From Anaerolineales bacterium (GTDB lineage Bacteria > Chloroflexota > Anaerolineae > Anaerolineales > Villigracilaceae), in the NCBI GenBank assembly GCA_030583885.1, contig CP129480.1, forward strand, positions 3,288,714 through 3,352,713: a stretch of 64,000 nucleotides of DNA, read 5' to 3'. Shown here piece by piece: positions 31,850 through 41,406 of the stretch. The notes under the pieces are model-generated. The model was given only the letters and a program-made list of their open reading frames with translations. It was not told the origin of the DNA and ran no database searches. Numbering within the stretch: position 1 is the stretch's first letter; every line of letters begins with the position of its first letter. The translations under genes and the position numbers were made by a program.

Positions 31850-32818
31850 ATGGAGAAGAAAACCTTGCGGGATCGTTCAAGTTTTTTAGCCGATGTGGCG
31901 GAGATGTACTATCTTGAAGAACAGAACCAGGCGAAGATCGCCAAAACCATTGGTTTAACGCGCTCCATGGTTTCACGCATGCTGACAGAGGCGCGTGAAA
32001 ACGGCATTGTGGAAATTCGCATCCAGCGTCCGCTTCAATTCGATCCCGAGCTTGAAAGTATGCTGAAGGAGAAATTTGGCCTGAAAGATGCTTTTGTGGT
32101 GGTCACCCACCACCGCAGTGGCGAGAGACTCACCCGTATCCTTGGAAATGCGGGTGCGCAAATGCTTGCACGTTATCTTGGACCCAAAAAAATTCTGGGG
32201 TTGGCGTGGGGGACATCCATCAGCGCGACGGTGGATGCATTCGAGGCCAGGGAGACCATGCCGGTCAAAGTGGTGCAATTGGTGGGAGCCATGGGTGCCC
32301 GCATCATGGAATACGATGGGCATGACCTAGTAACGCGCATCACGGAGAAACTTGGCGGTGAGGCGTATTATCTCAATGCCCCTTATCTCTGCCAGAGTCC
32401 CGAAATAGCAAAATCGCTGTTGGAGACAAAGAGCATTCGGGAAACCATTGCGATGGGCAAGAAAACAGATCTTGCATTATTGGGAATCGGCACCACGTCA
32501 CCCGATTTTTCAAGTTTCTATCTTGCAGGCTACGTAACCCGCCGTGAACTCGATGAACTGCGGAAAGCGGGGGCCATCGGTGATGTGTGCGGGCTGCATT
32601 TTGATGTGAATGGTCAAGCCGCCTGTAATGATTTTTGTGAGCGTCTGGTTTCCATCCGCAGCCAGGATCTGCTCGGCATTCCGGTGCGTCTTGCAGTGGC
32701 CGGCGGCGAAGGAAAGGCGGACGCCATTCTCGGAGCCTTAAGAAGCAAGTATGTAAATGTATTGGTCTGTGATAGCAAAACTGCCAGGAAGGTTCTTGAA
32801 CTGGCAAAAACCAAATAA
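31850..32818 (+). CDS. SorC/DeoR-type sugar-binding transcription regulator
   Basis: A 322-residue regulator. The N-terminal helix-turn-helix (EEQNQAKIAKTIGLTRSMVSRMLTEARENG) is followed by a sugar-phosphate-sensing domain related to glucosamine-6-P isomerases (KILGLAWGTSISATVDAF, LALLGIGTTSPDFSSFYLAGYV, RLAVAGGEGKADAILGALRS). SorC-family members bind tandem palindromes and are released by a phosphorylated sugar. The two pairs of operator boxes in this cluster fit that habit. ATG 31850 has TGGAG at a good distance; in-frame ATG 31844 and TTG 31838 are less likely. Confidence 0.88.
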   Translation: MEKKTLRDRSSFLADVAEMYYLEEQNQAKIAKTIGLTRSMVSRMLTEARENGIVEIRIQRPLQFDPELESMLKEKFGLKDAFVVVTHHRSGERLTRILGNAGAQMLARYLGPKKILGLAWGTSISATVDAFEARETMPVKVVQLVGAMGARIMEYDGHDLVTRITEKLGGEAYYLNAPYLCQSPEIAKSLLETKSIRETIAMGKKTDLALLGIGTTSPDFSSFYLAGYVTRRELDELRKAGAIGDVCGLHFDVNGQAACNDFCERLVSIRSQDLLGIPVRLAVAGGEGKADAILGALRSKYVNVLVCDSKTARKVLELAKTK

Positions 32819-32830
32819 ACGAGGAACTCG

Positions 32831-33883
32831 ATGCCCAAAGACAAAGCCAGGACAAAAGAGAAACAGAGCAATTTGCACGGGCAGTTTGGAGAGCGCGTAC
32901 AGCGCCTGGGTGTATCCGATGAGGATCTGATTGGTTTATATCGGACGATGTGCACCGTCCGTCATTTCGAATACATGGCGGACAAGCTGTATGCAGCGGG
33001 AAAGGTCCATGGAACGATGCATCTTTCGGCCGGGCAGGAGGCGGTTGCGGCAGGCATCAGCCTGGCGGTCCAGCCGGATGATTACCTGATCAACCATCAC
33101 CGCGGGCATGGACATTTCATCGCCAAGGGCGCGGACATCAACCTGATGATGGCTGAGTTCCTCGGCAAGGATACCGGCTACAACCACGGGCGCGGCGGTT
33201 CGATGCACATCGCCGATTTTCAATCCAATAACCTGGGTGCAAATGGTATTGTGGGCGGGGGCATCCCCCAGGCGGTCGGTGTTGGACTTGCACTTCAAAT
33301 GCAAAGACGCAAGGAGATCTGCATTTGCATCTTCGGTGACGGGGCAGCCAATGAAGGTGTCTTTCATGAAGCCATGAACATGGCGGCACTATGGAAACTT
33401 CCCATCCTGTATGTCTGCGAGAACAACAAGTACGGAATGTCCATGGATGTGGAACGGGCGACTGCGAAGCTGCCAATTGCGCAACGTGCGGAAGGATATG
33501 GAATTCCCTGGGCATGTGTGGACGGCAATGACGTGGTTGAAGTTTATGATTCAATGAAAATCGCTGTTGAGCATATCCGTTCCGGCCAGGGACCTTATTT
33601 TGTTGAGACAATCACCTATCGTTATTTCGGCCACTCCAAGAGCGATCGCAATCTGTATCGCTCAAAGGAGGAGATCGAGGATTGGAAGCAGAACCGCGAT
33701 CCCATCATGCGCTTTACCAAGCATTTGTTGCAATCCGAAATTTTGGATGAAAACCTGGCGCAGGAAATCGACGGTCAGTCCGAACAGGTCATCCTCAAAG
33801 CCGTGGAATTCGCTGAAGCCTCCCCCGAACCGGATGTATCCACCCTGATGGAGTATGTGTATGCCAGAAATATCCTATCTTGA
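32831..33883 (+). CDS. 2-oxoacid/acetoin dehydrogenase E1 component, alpha subunit
   Basis: A 350-residue thiamine-diphosphate enzyme subunit. The TPP motif runs from [20 protein letters not shown] to [16 protein letters not shown], and [14 protein letters not shown] is the phosphorylation-loop region. Residues [18 protein letters not shown] and [10 protein letters not shown] are typical of pyruvate and acetoin dehydrogenase E1alpha. With E1beta and E2 it should make acetyl-CoA from pyruvate or acetoin. Start ATG 32831 with GAGGAACTCG, 12 bases after the regulator. Its end overlaps the E1beta start by 23 bases. Confidence 0.9.
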   Translation: MPKDKARTKEKQSNLHGQFGERVQRLGVSDEDLIGLYRTMCTVRHFEYMADKLYAAGKVHGTMHLSAGQEAVAAGISLAVQPDDYLINHHRGHGHFIAKGADINLMMAEFLGKDTGYNHGRGGSMHIADFQSNNLGANGIVGGGIPQAVGVGLALQMQRRKEICICIFGDGAANEGVFHEAMNMAALWKLPILYVCENNKYGMSMDVERATAKLPIAQRAEGYGIPWACVDGNDVVEVYDSMKIAVEHIRSGQGPYFVETITYRYFGHSKSDRNLYRSKEEIEDWKQNRDPIMRFTKHLLQSEILDENLAQEIDGQSEQVILKAVEFAEASPEPDVSTLMEYVYARNILS

Positions 33884-34847
33884 AGCCATTCGACAGGCAC
33901 TATGGCAGGAAATGAAGCGGGACGAGCGTGTCTTTCTGCTGGGTGAAGACATTGGCCGCTATGGTGGTGCATTCGGTCTGACGCACGGGATGCTCGACGA
34001 GTTCGGGCCGGAGCGTGTGCGCGAAACCCCCATCTCGGAGGCCACGATTGTCGCCACAGCGATTGGTGCTTCTTTGCTCGGAATGCGCCCAGTGGCCGAG
34101 ATCATGTTCATGGATTTTGTCATGCTGGCACTGGACCAAATTGCCAATCAGGCGGCGAAAATGCACTTCATGTTCGGTGGGCGTACAACCGTTCCGATTG
34201 TCGTCCGTATGCCGGGTGGTTCCGGTTCCGGTGCGGCCTCCCAGCATTCCCAATCACTGGAAAGCATCCTGATGCATTTCCCGGGTTTAATAGTCGTCAA
34301 TCCATCGACACCCTACGATGCAAAGGGATTGATGCTCGCCTCCCTTCGGGATCCGAACCCGGTTTGTTTTGTGGAACACAAGGTGCTCTATAAAACCAAG
34401 GGCGAAGTGCCCGAAGATGATTACATCATCCCGATCGGCGTGGCCGAGATCAAACGTGCCGGTCGCGATATTACCGTGGTTGCCAACAACATCATGGTCA
34501 TGAAGACCCTGGGTGTCGCAGAAAAGCTTTCCAGGGATGGCATCGAAGTGGAAGTGATCGACCCGCGCACCCTGCTGCCGCTCGATACGAACACCATCAT
34601 CCAGTCTGTCACCCGTACAGGCCGCCTGCTGGTCGTGCATGAAGCCTGTCAAACAGGCGGCTGGGCTGGAGAGGTGATCGCATCTGTCGTTGGCAGCCCC
34701 GCTTTCGATTTTCTTGATGCGCCCGTGCGGCGGCTGGGCGGAAAGGACGTTCCCATTCCGTACAACCGTGGACTGGAAAAATTTGCCATCCCGCAGGAAA
34801 TCGATATCGAACGGGAAATCCGCGCACTCGTGCAGGGCAAGGTGTAG
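33861..34847 (+). CDS. 2-oxoacid/acetoin dehydrogenase E1 component, beta subunit
   Basis: A 328-residue TPP-binding partner of E1alpha. [57 protein letters not shown] and [19 protein letters not shown] are diagnostic, and the C-terminal domain has [12 protein letters not shown] and [18 protein letters not shown] 33861 was chosen, which puts its first 23 bases inside the E1alpha gene; translation is probably coupled. E2 begins one base after the stop. Confidence 0.92.
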   Translation: MPEISYLEAIRQALWQEMKRDERVFLLGEDIGRYGGAFGLTHGMLDEFGPERVRETPISEATIVATAIGASLLGMRPVAEIMFMDFVMLALDQIANQAAKMHFMFGGRTTVPIVVRMPGGSGSGAASQHSQSLESILMHFPGLIVVNPSTPYDAKGLMLASLRDPNPVCFVEHKVLYKTKGEVPEDDYIIPIGVAEIKRAGRDITVVANNIMVMKTLGVAEKLSRDGIEVEVIDPRTLLPLDTNTIIQSVTRTGRLLVVHEACQTGGWAGEVIASVVGSPAFDFLDAPVRRLGGKDVPIPYNRGLEKFAIPQEIDIEREIRALVQGKV

Positions 34848-34848
34848 C

Positions 34849-36207
34849 ATGCCCGTTCCCTTCATCATGCCCAAGTTCGATATGGATCAGGAAAAAGCCA
34901 CCATTATTTCATGGTCCAAAAAGGAAGGCGACCCGGTACAGTTCGATGAAACTGTTCTGACTGTTGAAACTGAAAAAGTTGCCATCGATGTTCCCGCGCC
35001 TGCCACTGGGATTCTTGCGGGAATTCAATATAAAGATGGCGATGTGGTCCCTGTTACGGAAGTGATTGCCTATGTATTGAAGGAGGGCGAATCGCTTGCC
35101 GATCTGCCCAAAACGGATTCACAAGCGCTTCCCACCCAGCCTGAGGTTGTATCATCCCCGCAAGAGGCTCCGCTTTCAAAACCCATTATTGCTCCTCAAA
35201 ACGCCTCTGTGAACGCCACCCCTGTTGCCATACGAATAGCAAAAGAGGAAGGCATTGACCTGTCCAAGGTCCGTGCGTTGGGGGGGAACAAGATCACGCG
35301 TGATGATGTACAACATTATATGAAGGAACAACAGAAGCCGGCCAGCCGTGTTGCGGTCCCGGCGACGCCCGCCGCGCGACGAATATCGGCAGAGACGGGC
35401 ATCCCTCTCGAAACGGTAACAGGTTCCGGCCCGCGTGGACGCGTTCAGTCTGCTGATATATTGGCAACTGTCAATTCGCGCCCGGCCTCCACAACAGAGA
35501 TCCATGGTCGTGAGGCGCAGGTGGTCCCGCTGACAGGCATCCGCCGTACGATCGCCGAGCGGATGCAACAAAGTTTTCAGGAGGCACCCCATATCGCCCT
35601 GACCATCGATGTTGATATGACGGAAATGGAAGCCACGCGCAAACGGTTCAATCTGCAAACCGAGAAATTGGGGCAGCCAAGAATTACGGTGACCGCCCTG
35701 ATGATCAAGATGGTGGCCTGGGCACTGGTGCGCAATCCATATATCAATGCATCCTTCGATGACGACGCAATTTCGCTATGGCAGGATGTGAACATTGGCG
35801 TTGCCACAGCGGCCCCTCATGGATTGGTCGTTCCTGTTCTTAAAGGCGCTGATCATCTGGGCGTCAGTGAGATCAATATGCGTTTGATCGAACTGGCGAA
35901 CAGGGCACGCGACAATAAATTGAAACTGGAGGATGTGCAGGGTGGCACGTTCACCATCTCCAACCTGGGAATGTTCGGCATTCGCCAGTTTCGCGCGGTG
36001 ATCAACCCGCCGGAAAGCGCGATCCTTGCAGTTGGGAGTCTGGTTCGGAAGCCGGTGGTTGTGGATGACAAGGACCGCGTTGAAGTTCGCCCGATGGTTT
36101 CCCTGACCCTTTCCGCCGACCATCGTGTGATCGATGGGGTGGTGGCCGCGCGTTTCCTCTCGGATCTCCTGGCAGGCATCGAATCACCTGGTCTGCTTTT
36201 ATTTTAG
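34849..36207 (+). CDS. Dihydrolipoamide acyltransferase (E2) with two subunit-binding domains
   Basis: A 452-residue E2. Lipoyl domain, residues 1-80, with the lipoylated Lys in VETEKVAID (about 43). Then come two peripheral-subunit-binding domains: about 120-157 (TPVAIRIAKEEGIDLSKV, ITRDDVQHYM) and about 169-205 (TPAARRISAETGIPLETV, GRVQSADILATV). The catalytic domain from about 225 to the end has the active-site SADHRVIDG. Most E2 proteins of this size have one binding domain. The second could hold both E1 and E3, or give a tighter complex. No E3 (dihydrolipoyl dehydrogenase) gene is in the cluster, so E3 must be supplied from elsewhere. Confidence 0.9.
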   Translation: MPVPFIMPKFDMDQEKATIISWSKKEGDPVQFDETVLTVETEKVAIDVPAPATGILAGIQYKDGDVVPVTEVIAYVLKEGESLADLPKTDSQALPTQPEVVSSPQEAPLSKPIIAPQNASVNATPVAIRIAKEEGIDLSKVRALGGNKITRDDVQHYMKEQQKPASRVAVPATPAARRISAETGIPLETVTGSGPRGRVQSADILATVNSRPASTTEIHGREAQVVPLTGIRRTIAERMQQSFQEAPHIALTIDVDMTEMEATRKRFNLQTEKLGQPRITVTALMIKMVAWALVRNPYINASFDDDAISLWQDVNIGVATAAPHGLVVPVLKGADHLGVSEINMRLIELANRARDNKLKLEDVQGGTFTISNLGMFGIRQFRAVINPPESAILAVGSLVRKPVVVDDKDRVEVRPMVSLTLSADHRVIDGVVAARFLSDLLAGIESPGLLLF

Positions 36208-36273
36208 AAGGCTGTTTGTACATGCACGTGTTAAACCCTGCCCGGAACTTCATCAAGGAGTAAATAAACAATC

Positions 36274-36549
36274 ATGGCTGAAGCAACGATACAAGTAAGA
36301 CATCAATCCGGTTTACACGCACGTCCCGCCGCATTGTTTGTCCAGGCTGCAAATAAATTTCAATCAAAGATCCTGGTCAGGAATTTAACCGCAGAAGGCA
36401 AATTTGTGGACGCAAAAAGCATCATCATGGTCCTGACACTGGGTGTGATGAAGGATCATGAAGTGATCATTCAAACGGAGGGCGCAGATGCCGAGGCTGC
36501 CCTGGATGCACTCAGATCGCTTATCGAAACCAATTTCGGCGAGGCCTAG
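36274..36549 (+). CDS. ptsH: PTS phosphocarrier protein HPr
   Basis: A 91-residue HPr. The phosphorylated His15 is in HQSGLHARPAALFVQ, and the regulatory Ser is Ser49 in VDAKSIIMVLTLGV. It carries phosphate from Enzyme I to the EIIA at 28.1 kb. AAGGAGTAAATAAACAATC precedes the ATG. The ptsI gene follows 25 bases on, so the general PTS proteins are part of this sugar operon. Confidence 0.93.
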   Translation: MAEATIQVRHQSGLHARPAALFVQAANKFQSKILVRNLTAEGKFVDAKSIIMVLTLGVMKDHEVIIQTEGADAEAALDALRSLIETNFGEA

Positions 36550-36574
36550 TCCACTGCAAGGAAACGAGAAAAAC

Positions 36575-38299
36575 ATGCCGAAAATAAAATTTAAAGGTAT
36601 TGCGGCAAGTGATGGAATTGCGATTGGGCCGGCCTTTTGCTACATTCCAGCCGAATTGACCATTCCGGTTTGCGCCGCCGGCAGTGTGAAGGAAGAGATG
36701 GTCCGCTTGGATGCAGCCCGCCAGCACGCCCATGCTGAATTGCAAGGCATGCATGATGCCATCGAGAAAAGGGCGGGCAAGGAGGAAGCATTCATTTTCA
36801 AAGCCCACCAGGAGATGTTGTCTGACCCGGCCCTTGAAGGGAAGATCCGTGAATTTGTGGAAATCGGTCAAACTGCCGAACAGGCCCTGGTTAACGCCAC
36901 TGAAGAACTCGCCAGTTTACTGGCAGGCATGGAGGATGAACTCTTCGCTGCGCGCGCGTTGGATGTAAAAGATGTCGGGCGCCGCATCCTGCGCATCCTG
37001 CTGGGACTGCCGGATACAGCCTTGAGCGCGGTCACAAAACCATCCATCATCATCGCTGAAGACCTGTCTCCCTCCGACACCGCCAGCCTGGACCCTGATC
37101 TTACGCTTGGCTTTATCACCGCCCAGGGCGGACTCACTTCGCACAGCGCCATCCTTGCGCGAACCCTTGGCCTGCCTGCGATTGTGGGGATGGGAAATGG
37201 CCTGCTTGACAACGTTTCCAATGACACATTCATTGTGATGGACGGGCGTACGGGCGAAATGATCCTTAAGCCCGATCAGGAAACCATTACGCGCTACAAA
37301 CAGATCAAAATGCAACGCGATTCCCATTTGCAGATCCTCAAATCGGCCGCAGAAAAGGATGCCCACACCGCAAATGGTCGCCGTGTGGAAGTTGCCGCGA
37401 ACGTCGGCGAGGCCACCTCCGCACGCGATGCCGTGGAACATGGCGCCGAGGGCATCGGCCTGCTGCGCACGGAATTCCTGTATCTCGAAGATGCACAACC
37501 TCCCAGCGAGGAAAAGCAATATCACATCTATCGCGGGATATTCAGCGTGATGTCCGGTCGTCCCGTGATCGTCCGCACGCTCGATATCGGCGGGGATAAG
37601 CCGCCATCCTATTTGCCCTTTCCCGATGAGATGAATCCATTTTTGGGCTGGCGCGCAATCCGCATCAGCCTGGATGAACCGCAGCTTTTCAAGACCCAGT
37701 TGCGCGCCATATTGCGCGCGGCGGTGGGATATCAAGCCCGCATCATGTTCCCCATGGTCTCGGACCTGGACGAACTGCGTCGTGCGCGCGATACCGTTGA
37801 AACGGTCAAACGGGACCTCGCACTTGCCTCCATTGAATTTGCATCGGATATCCCTGTGGGGATCATGGTCGAAACCCCCGCCGCGGCAGTGCTGGTGGAT
37901 GTGCTTGCCGAAGCCTCCGACTTTTTCAGCCTCGGCACCAATGATCTGACCCAATATACGCTGGCGGTCGACCGCGGCAATGTAAAGGTATCCGGGCTGT
38001 TCCAGCCCTTGCATCCTGCTGTATTACGTCTTATCAAACAAACCATTGATGCGGGGCACGCAAAGGGAAAATGGGTCGGCATGTGCGGCGAGTTGGCTGG
38101 GATGACGAGAGCCATCCCGATCCTGCTTGGCTTTGGCCTGGACGAGTTTAGCATGAGCCCGCGCGCCATCCCTGAAGCCAAACACCTGATCAGCAAATTG
38201 ACGGATGAGAAAGCGCGCGGGATCGCCTCTCAAGCCATGTCCTTCGGCACGGCGGCGGATACCGAGAACTACATGAAGGGAATCCTGGCTTCGTTATAA
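36575..38299 (+). CDS. ptsI: PTS Enzyme I (phosphoenolpyruvate-protein phosphotransferase)
   Basis: A 574-residue Enzyme I. The HPr-binding helical domain is followed by the phospho-His loop GGLTSHSAILARTLGLPAIVG, then the PEP-binding TIM barrel with EGIGLLRTEFLYL, VIVRTLDIGGDKP, FFSLGTNDLTQYTLAVDRGN and MCGELAGM with the catalytic Cys. It draws phosphate from PEP to phosphorylate HPr. Start ATG 36575 with AAGGAAAC upstream. The next gene starts one base after the stop. Confidence 0.95.
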   Translation: MPKIKFKGIAASDGIAIGPAFCYIPAELTIPVCAAGSVKEEMVRLDAARQHAHAELQGMHDAIEKRAGKEEAFIFKAHQEMLSDPALEGKIREFVEIGQTAEQALVNATEELASLLAGMEDELFAARALDVKDVGRRILRILLGLPDTALSAVTKPSIIIAEDLSPSDTASLDPDLTLGFITAQGGLTSHSAILARTLGLPAIVGMGNGLLDNVSNDTFIVMDGRTGEMILKPDQETITRYKQIKMQRDSHLQILKSAAEKDAHTANGRRVEVAANVGEATSARDAVEHGAEGIGLLRTEFLYLEDAQPPSEEKQYHIYRGIFSVMSGRPVIVRTLDIGGDKPPSYLPFPDEMNPFLGWRAIRISLDEPQLFKTQLRAILRAAVGYQARIMFPMVSDLDELRRARDTVETVKRDLALASIEFASDIPVGIMVETPAAAVLVDVLAEASDFFSLGTNDLTQYTLAVDRGNVKVSGLFQPLHPAVLRLIKQTIDAGHAKGKWVGMCGELAGMTRAIPILLGFGLDEFSMSPRAIPEAKHLISKLTDEKARGIASQAMSFGTAADTENYMKGILASL

Positions 38300-38300
38300 C

Positions 38301-38975
38301 ATGGCAATTTGTCTCGATTCAGCGAAAGCGGATGAAGCGCGCCAGGCGAAAGACCTTGGCTGGGTATATGGTGTCACGACCAATCCATCCCTGATGGCGA
38401 AAACGGGCATGGAACCCGAAGCCGTTCTGAAGGAACTGGCTGAACTTGGGTTTCGCCAGGTGTACTATCAGCTTGTTTCAGACAACCTGGAGGACATGCT
38501 GGGCGAGGCGCGTACAGCGGCCGGGATCGTCAAGGATGGGTTGGTCTTCAAGGTCGCACCGACGGAGAATGGATTCCGTTTTGTGGCGAAACATGCGCAT
38601 GAATTTCCCTGTTGTGTGACCGCTGTTTTCGACCCTGCCCAGGCCTTGGTCGCGCGGGAGGCGGGCGCAAGATATGTCGCGGTATATGTCAATCGTGCGA
38701 CAAAACAACAGGGTGATGGGCTTGCCCTGGTGGGGGAACTGGCGAAAGTCCTTGCCGGCAGTCAGACCGAAATTCTTGCAGCCAGTTTGAAGTCCACGAA
38801 AGAAGTGGTGGATGCCTGCATGGCAGGCGCACAGCATATCACCGTCCCATTTAATGTATTGGCAGGGCTGTCCAGACACCCCCTCTCCACGCAGATCGTC
38901 GGACAATTCGATGCAGACGGGGTTGGAATTCGTTTGAACTCACAAGGAGATGAAAAAAAATGGAAGAAGTATTGA
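38301..38975 (+). CDS. Transaldolase / fructose-6-phosphate aldolase-like protein
   Basis: A 224-residue TIM-barrel aldolase of the small transaldolase (FSA/TalC) family. The signature VYGVTTNPSLMAKTG near the N-terminus is typical, the Schiff-base Lys is in GLVFKVAPTENGF, and CVTAVFDPAQALVAREAGARYVAVYVNR and ILAASLKSTKEV follow. It may cleave or form a C3 unit (dihydroxyacetone or glyceraldehyde-3-P). The C-terminus is Lys-rich, and its last 16 bases overlap the corrinoid protein gene. Confidence 0.85.
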   Translation: MAICLDSAKADEARQAKDLGWVYGVTTNPSLMAKTGMEPEAVLKELAELGFRQVYYQLVSDNLEDMLGEARTAAGIVKDGLVFKVAPTENGFRFVAKHAHEFPCCVTAVFDPAQALVAREAGARYVAVYVNRATKQQGDGLALVGELAKVLAGSQTEILAASLKSTKEVVDACMAGAQHITVPFNVLAGLSRHPLSTQIVGQFDADGVGIRLNSQGDEKKWKKY

Positions 38976-39598
38976 AGAAACTATTTGACGCGGTTTTGGA
39001 GGGGGATTTTGAAGGTGTCACGTCGAATTTGCAGGCCGCGTTGGACGCCAAACTGGACCCAACGGTCATTTTGAATGACGGCATGGTTGCAGCGATGCGC
39101 GAGGTGGGATGCCGGTTCGAGGCGGGTGAGTATTATGTGCCCGAGATGTTGATCGCGGCGCGCGCCATGCAAAGCGGGATGGCAATCTTAAAGCCTCATT
39201 TGCAGAAAACGGACAATAAATCGAGCGGCAAGGTTGTGATCGGCACGGTCAAAGGGGACTTGCATGACATTGGAAAGAATCTGGTTGGATTGATGCTGGA
39301 GGGTGCGGGTTTTGAGGTCAGGGACCTGGGTGTGGATGTCCCAATCGAGGAATTCATTCGCGTGGTACAGGAGGAGAAGCCCGATATTGTAGCGATGTCT
39401 GCCCTGCTGACCACCACCATGCAAATGATGGAGCAGACCATCGAGGCCTTTGAAGCCGCCGGCTTGCGCGATAAGGTTAAGTTCATTATTGGCGGCGCGC
39501 CTGTAACGGAAACATATGCAACCCAGATCGGCGCGGATGGTTTCTCCTCTGATGCGAGCCGTGCAGTCAATGTAGCGAAGTCATTGATCAGTGCATAA
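38960..39598 (+). CDS. Corrinoid protein of methyltransferase systems (MtbC/MttC type)
   Basis: A 212-residue cobalamin-binding protein. An N-terminal four-helix cap (about residues 1-85, LYEA-like VLEGDFEGV, VGCRFEAGEYYVPEMLIAARAM) precedes the B12 Rossmann domain, with DLHDIGKN (lower ligand His102) and SALLTTTMQMMEQTIEAFE, FIIGGAPVTETYA. It carries a methyl-cobamide between a substrate methyltransferase and an acceptor methyltransferase. No MtaB/MtgB-type substrate methyltransferase is nearby; the URO-D-fold protein at the start of the operon is the only possible partner seen. It is the last gene of the cluster. Confidence 0.9.
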   Translation: MEEVLKKLFDAVLEGDFEGVTSNLQAALDAKLDPTVILNDGMVAAMREVGCRFEAGEYYVPEMLIAARAMQSGMAILKPHLQKTDNKSSGKVVIGTVKGDLHDIGKNLVGLMLEGAGFEVRDLGVDVPIEEFIRVVQEEKPDIVAMSALLTTTMQMMEQTIEAFEAAGLRDKVKFIIGGAPVTETYATQIGADGFSSDASRAVNVAKSLISA

Positions 39599-39717
39599 GT
39601 ACGAGTACGGAACATTCTCCGCGTGCCGATCCTTTGATGACGGCTATCTGCGGTTCTTAAGTTAAAATGGTATGAAAGGTACCCTAGGTGTTGCCGCCCT
39701 TTGTGAAAGGAGTTGAA

Positions 39718-40308
39718 ATGCCGAAACCTGAAGATCTGGCTCGATTAAATCGCCATGTTCGGCTTTCCACACTGGCATCCTGCGGTGTATTGTTATTTGG
39801 GCTGATCTTTCTCACGCTCTATATCCATCCTGCGCTGATGGGCATATCCCCGGAATTGCACGGGGACTACAAGGGCGGACCTGTATGGCTGGCGACAGGG
39901 GCTGCCCTGGCCCTCGCTGGTTCGGTTTTTCTTTATACATCCACCCATTGGGCTTTTCAAATAAAGAAAATTGCATGGAACACCCCGCCCGTGAAAATGA
40001 AATTGAAGCTGGAAGTCGAGGAGGACAGTGACAGCACTGCATATTTTGCAGTCATAACCAAGGAGGGCACGAATACCGAAGGATCCCCGGGATGGCGGGT
40101 TCAAATTTGGGTTCATCCACCGTGCGTGCGAGATCATATGGGACGGCAATTCGAGTGCAATGTTTATTTCCATCCCGAACTGAAGCGTCCAGTCGCGGTT
40201 GAGTATACAAGAGGATTTCTTTGGATGATGGCCGGCGCTGGCGCGGCAACCAGGCTCCCCAACGACGGGCCAAAGGGCTTCTCACCAGGCGATGATAAAG
40301 GTTCATGA
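39718..40308 (+). CDS. Membrane protein of unknown function
   Basis: A 196-residue protein with two hydrophobic segments (ASCGVLLFGLIFLTLYI and VWLATGAALALAGSVFLYT), then a soluble C-terminal domain of about 110 residues rich in beta-strand pattern (MKLKLEVEEDSDSTAYFAVI, GWRVQIWVHPPC). I do not recognise a family. AAAGGAG stands 7 bases before the ATG. The next membrane-protein gene overlaps its end, so they are one unit separate from the PTS operon. The 119-base gap upstream holds no clear signal. Confidence 0.7.
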   Translation: MPKPEDLARLNRHVRLSTLASCGVLLFGLIFLTLYIHPALMGISPELHGDYKGGPVWLATGAALALAGSVFLYTSTHWAFQIKKIAWNTPPVKMKLKLEVEEDSDSTAYFAVITKEGTNTEGSPGWRVQIWVHPPCVRDHMGRQFECNVYFHPELKRPVAVEYTRGFLWMMAGAGAATRLPNDGPKGFSPGDDKGS

Positions 40309-40753
40309 CATGGACGACACCCCAAAATGGATACCTGTTCTTTTCGGCAGTGTGATGCTTCTCATGGGGGCGCTCATTCTGGGAGCGCTCTTTGGGATTG
40401 TCCCAACAGATGAAGACGGCGCATTTCTTGCCCCGCCCATGATCATTGCGGCGCTCGGTCTTGGATTCATACTGGGGGCGTTCCTGCTCTGGATCCCTGA
40501 TTGGACTCCTCCCCTGCTGCGAACATTCCTCTTTCTTGTGACCCTGGCTCTGGTTGCAGTTGTGTGCAATTGGACCGCCTTCGCCCCCCAAGTTGTGTAT
40601 TATTCTTCAACCTCCATCGGACCTGTGCAATTTAGCGGAGAGTCAAAGATTGGAGGTCGGATCGTTTTTGGTATTGCGGCATTGATTGTGGATTCCATTT
40701 TTATCTCCACGCTGATCGCATGGGTCCGGTCGATATTCCGCCCCATGCGATGA
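40292..40753 (+). CDS. Four-helix membrane protein of unknown function
   Basis: A 153-residue protein with about four membrane helices (WIPVLFGSVMLLMGALILGAL, MIIAALGLGFILGAFLLW, LLRTFLFLVTLALVAVVC, IVFGIAALIVDSIFISTLIAW). The region between helices 3 and 4 is probably outside the cell. It overlaps the previous gene by 17 bases if ATG 40292 is used; ATG 40310 is an alternative that avoids the overlap. No family recognised. Confidence 0.65.
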   Translation: MIKVHDMDDTPKWIPVLFGSVMLLMGALILGALFGIVPTDEDGAFLAPPMIIAALGLGFILGAFLLWIPDWTPPLLRTFLFLVTLALVAVVCNWTAFAPQVVYYSSTSIGPVQFSGESKIGGRIVFGIAALIVDSIFISTLIAWVRSIFRPMR

Positions 40754-40899
40754 TGTGGAATATAATCCGTTCAACTCTTTCCAATCTTCCGGCTGCTGTC
40801 CATGATCCGCGACCGGATTCCCCTCCAGCCATGCTGGAAGGTTGGAAAATCGAACCAAATGGTTTAAATTCGATGTATGGTCAGCATTACAGGTGAGTG

Positions 40900-41406
40900 A
40901 TGGACACGATCAAACAAACCTCGGACAGGCTTGAATTCATCCATACGCTTTCTCCAATGGCCAGGATGCTTTTGGCGCTCTTCGGATTGATCCCTTTCCT
41001 GGCGCCGTATGAGTTGCTCATCAAGCCGTCCTGGCACGGAGGCATCAACTTCAGCATGCTGGTCTCTCTTCTGTTTTCCATCGCGGCCGTAGGCATCAGC
41101 ACATTTTTGTTTTCAGCCGCCCTGTTTGGAAGGAGCCACCAGTTTCGATTTGATGCCCCCAGGCGGATTGTTGAATACCGGTTCAAAACGGCAATAAATC
41201 CCTTTGGTGAAGAGACCCATGCGTTCGACCAAATCGAATTGCTCCAGATCAAGGTGAACGAGTGGGACAGCCGCCCGGACACATACGATATCAGCATGAA
41301 GATTCGCGGCAAACGCGCGATGGAATTTGGCGGTTTCGGATCACGGCAGGAGGCCGAACAGTATCTAGCCGTGTTGAAAAAAATGACCCTTGTTCAGGGC
41401 GGCTGA
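40900..41406 (+). CDS. Membrane protein with soluble C-terminal domain, unknown
   Basis: A 168-residue protein with two membrane segments (MARMLLALFGLIPFLAPYELL and NFSMLVSLLFSIAAVGISTFLF). A soluble part of about 85 residues reads like a PH-like or DUF-type beta-domain (FRFDAPRRIVEYRFKTAI, AFDQIELLQIKVNEW, GFGSRQEAEQYLAVLKKM). The start could be ATG 40900 or the GTG just before. Similar in style to the two preceding genes, it may belong to the same set of accessory membrane proteins. Confidence 0.65.
   Translation: MDTIKQTSDRLEFIHTLSPMARMLLALFGLIPFLAPYELLIKPSWHGGINFSMLVSLLFSIAAVGISTFLFSAALFGRSHQFRFDAPRRIVEYRFKTAINPFGEETHAFDQIELLQIKVNEWDSRPDTYDISMKIRGKRAMEFGGFGSRQEAEQYLAVLKKMTLVQGG

Noticed and set aside
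38960..39598. Methionine synthase fragment
   Set aside because: The protein is complete as a stand-alone MtbC-type carrier with its own helical cap and no MetH catalytic modules.
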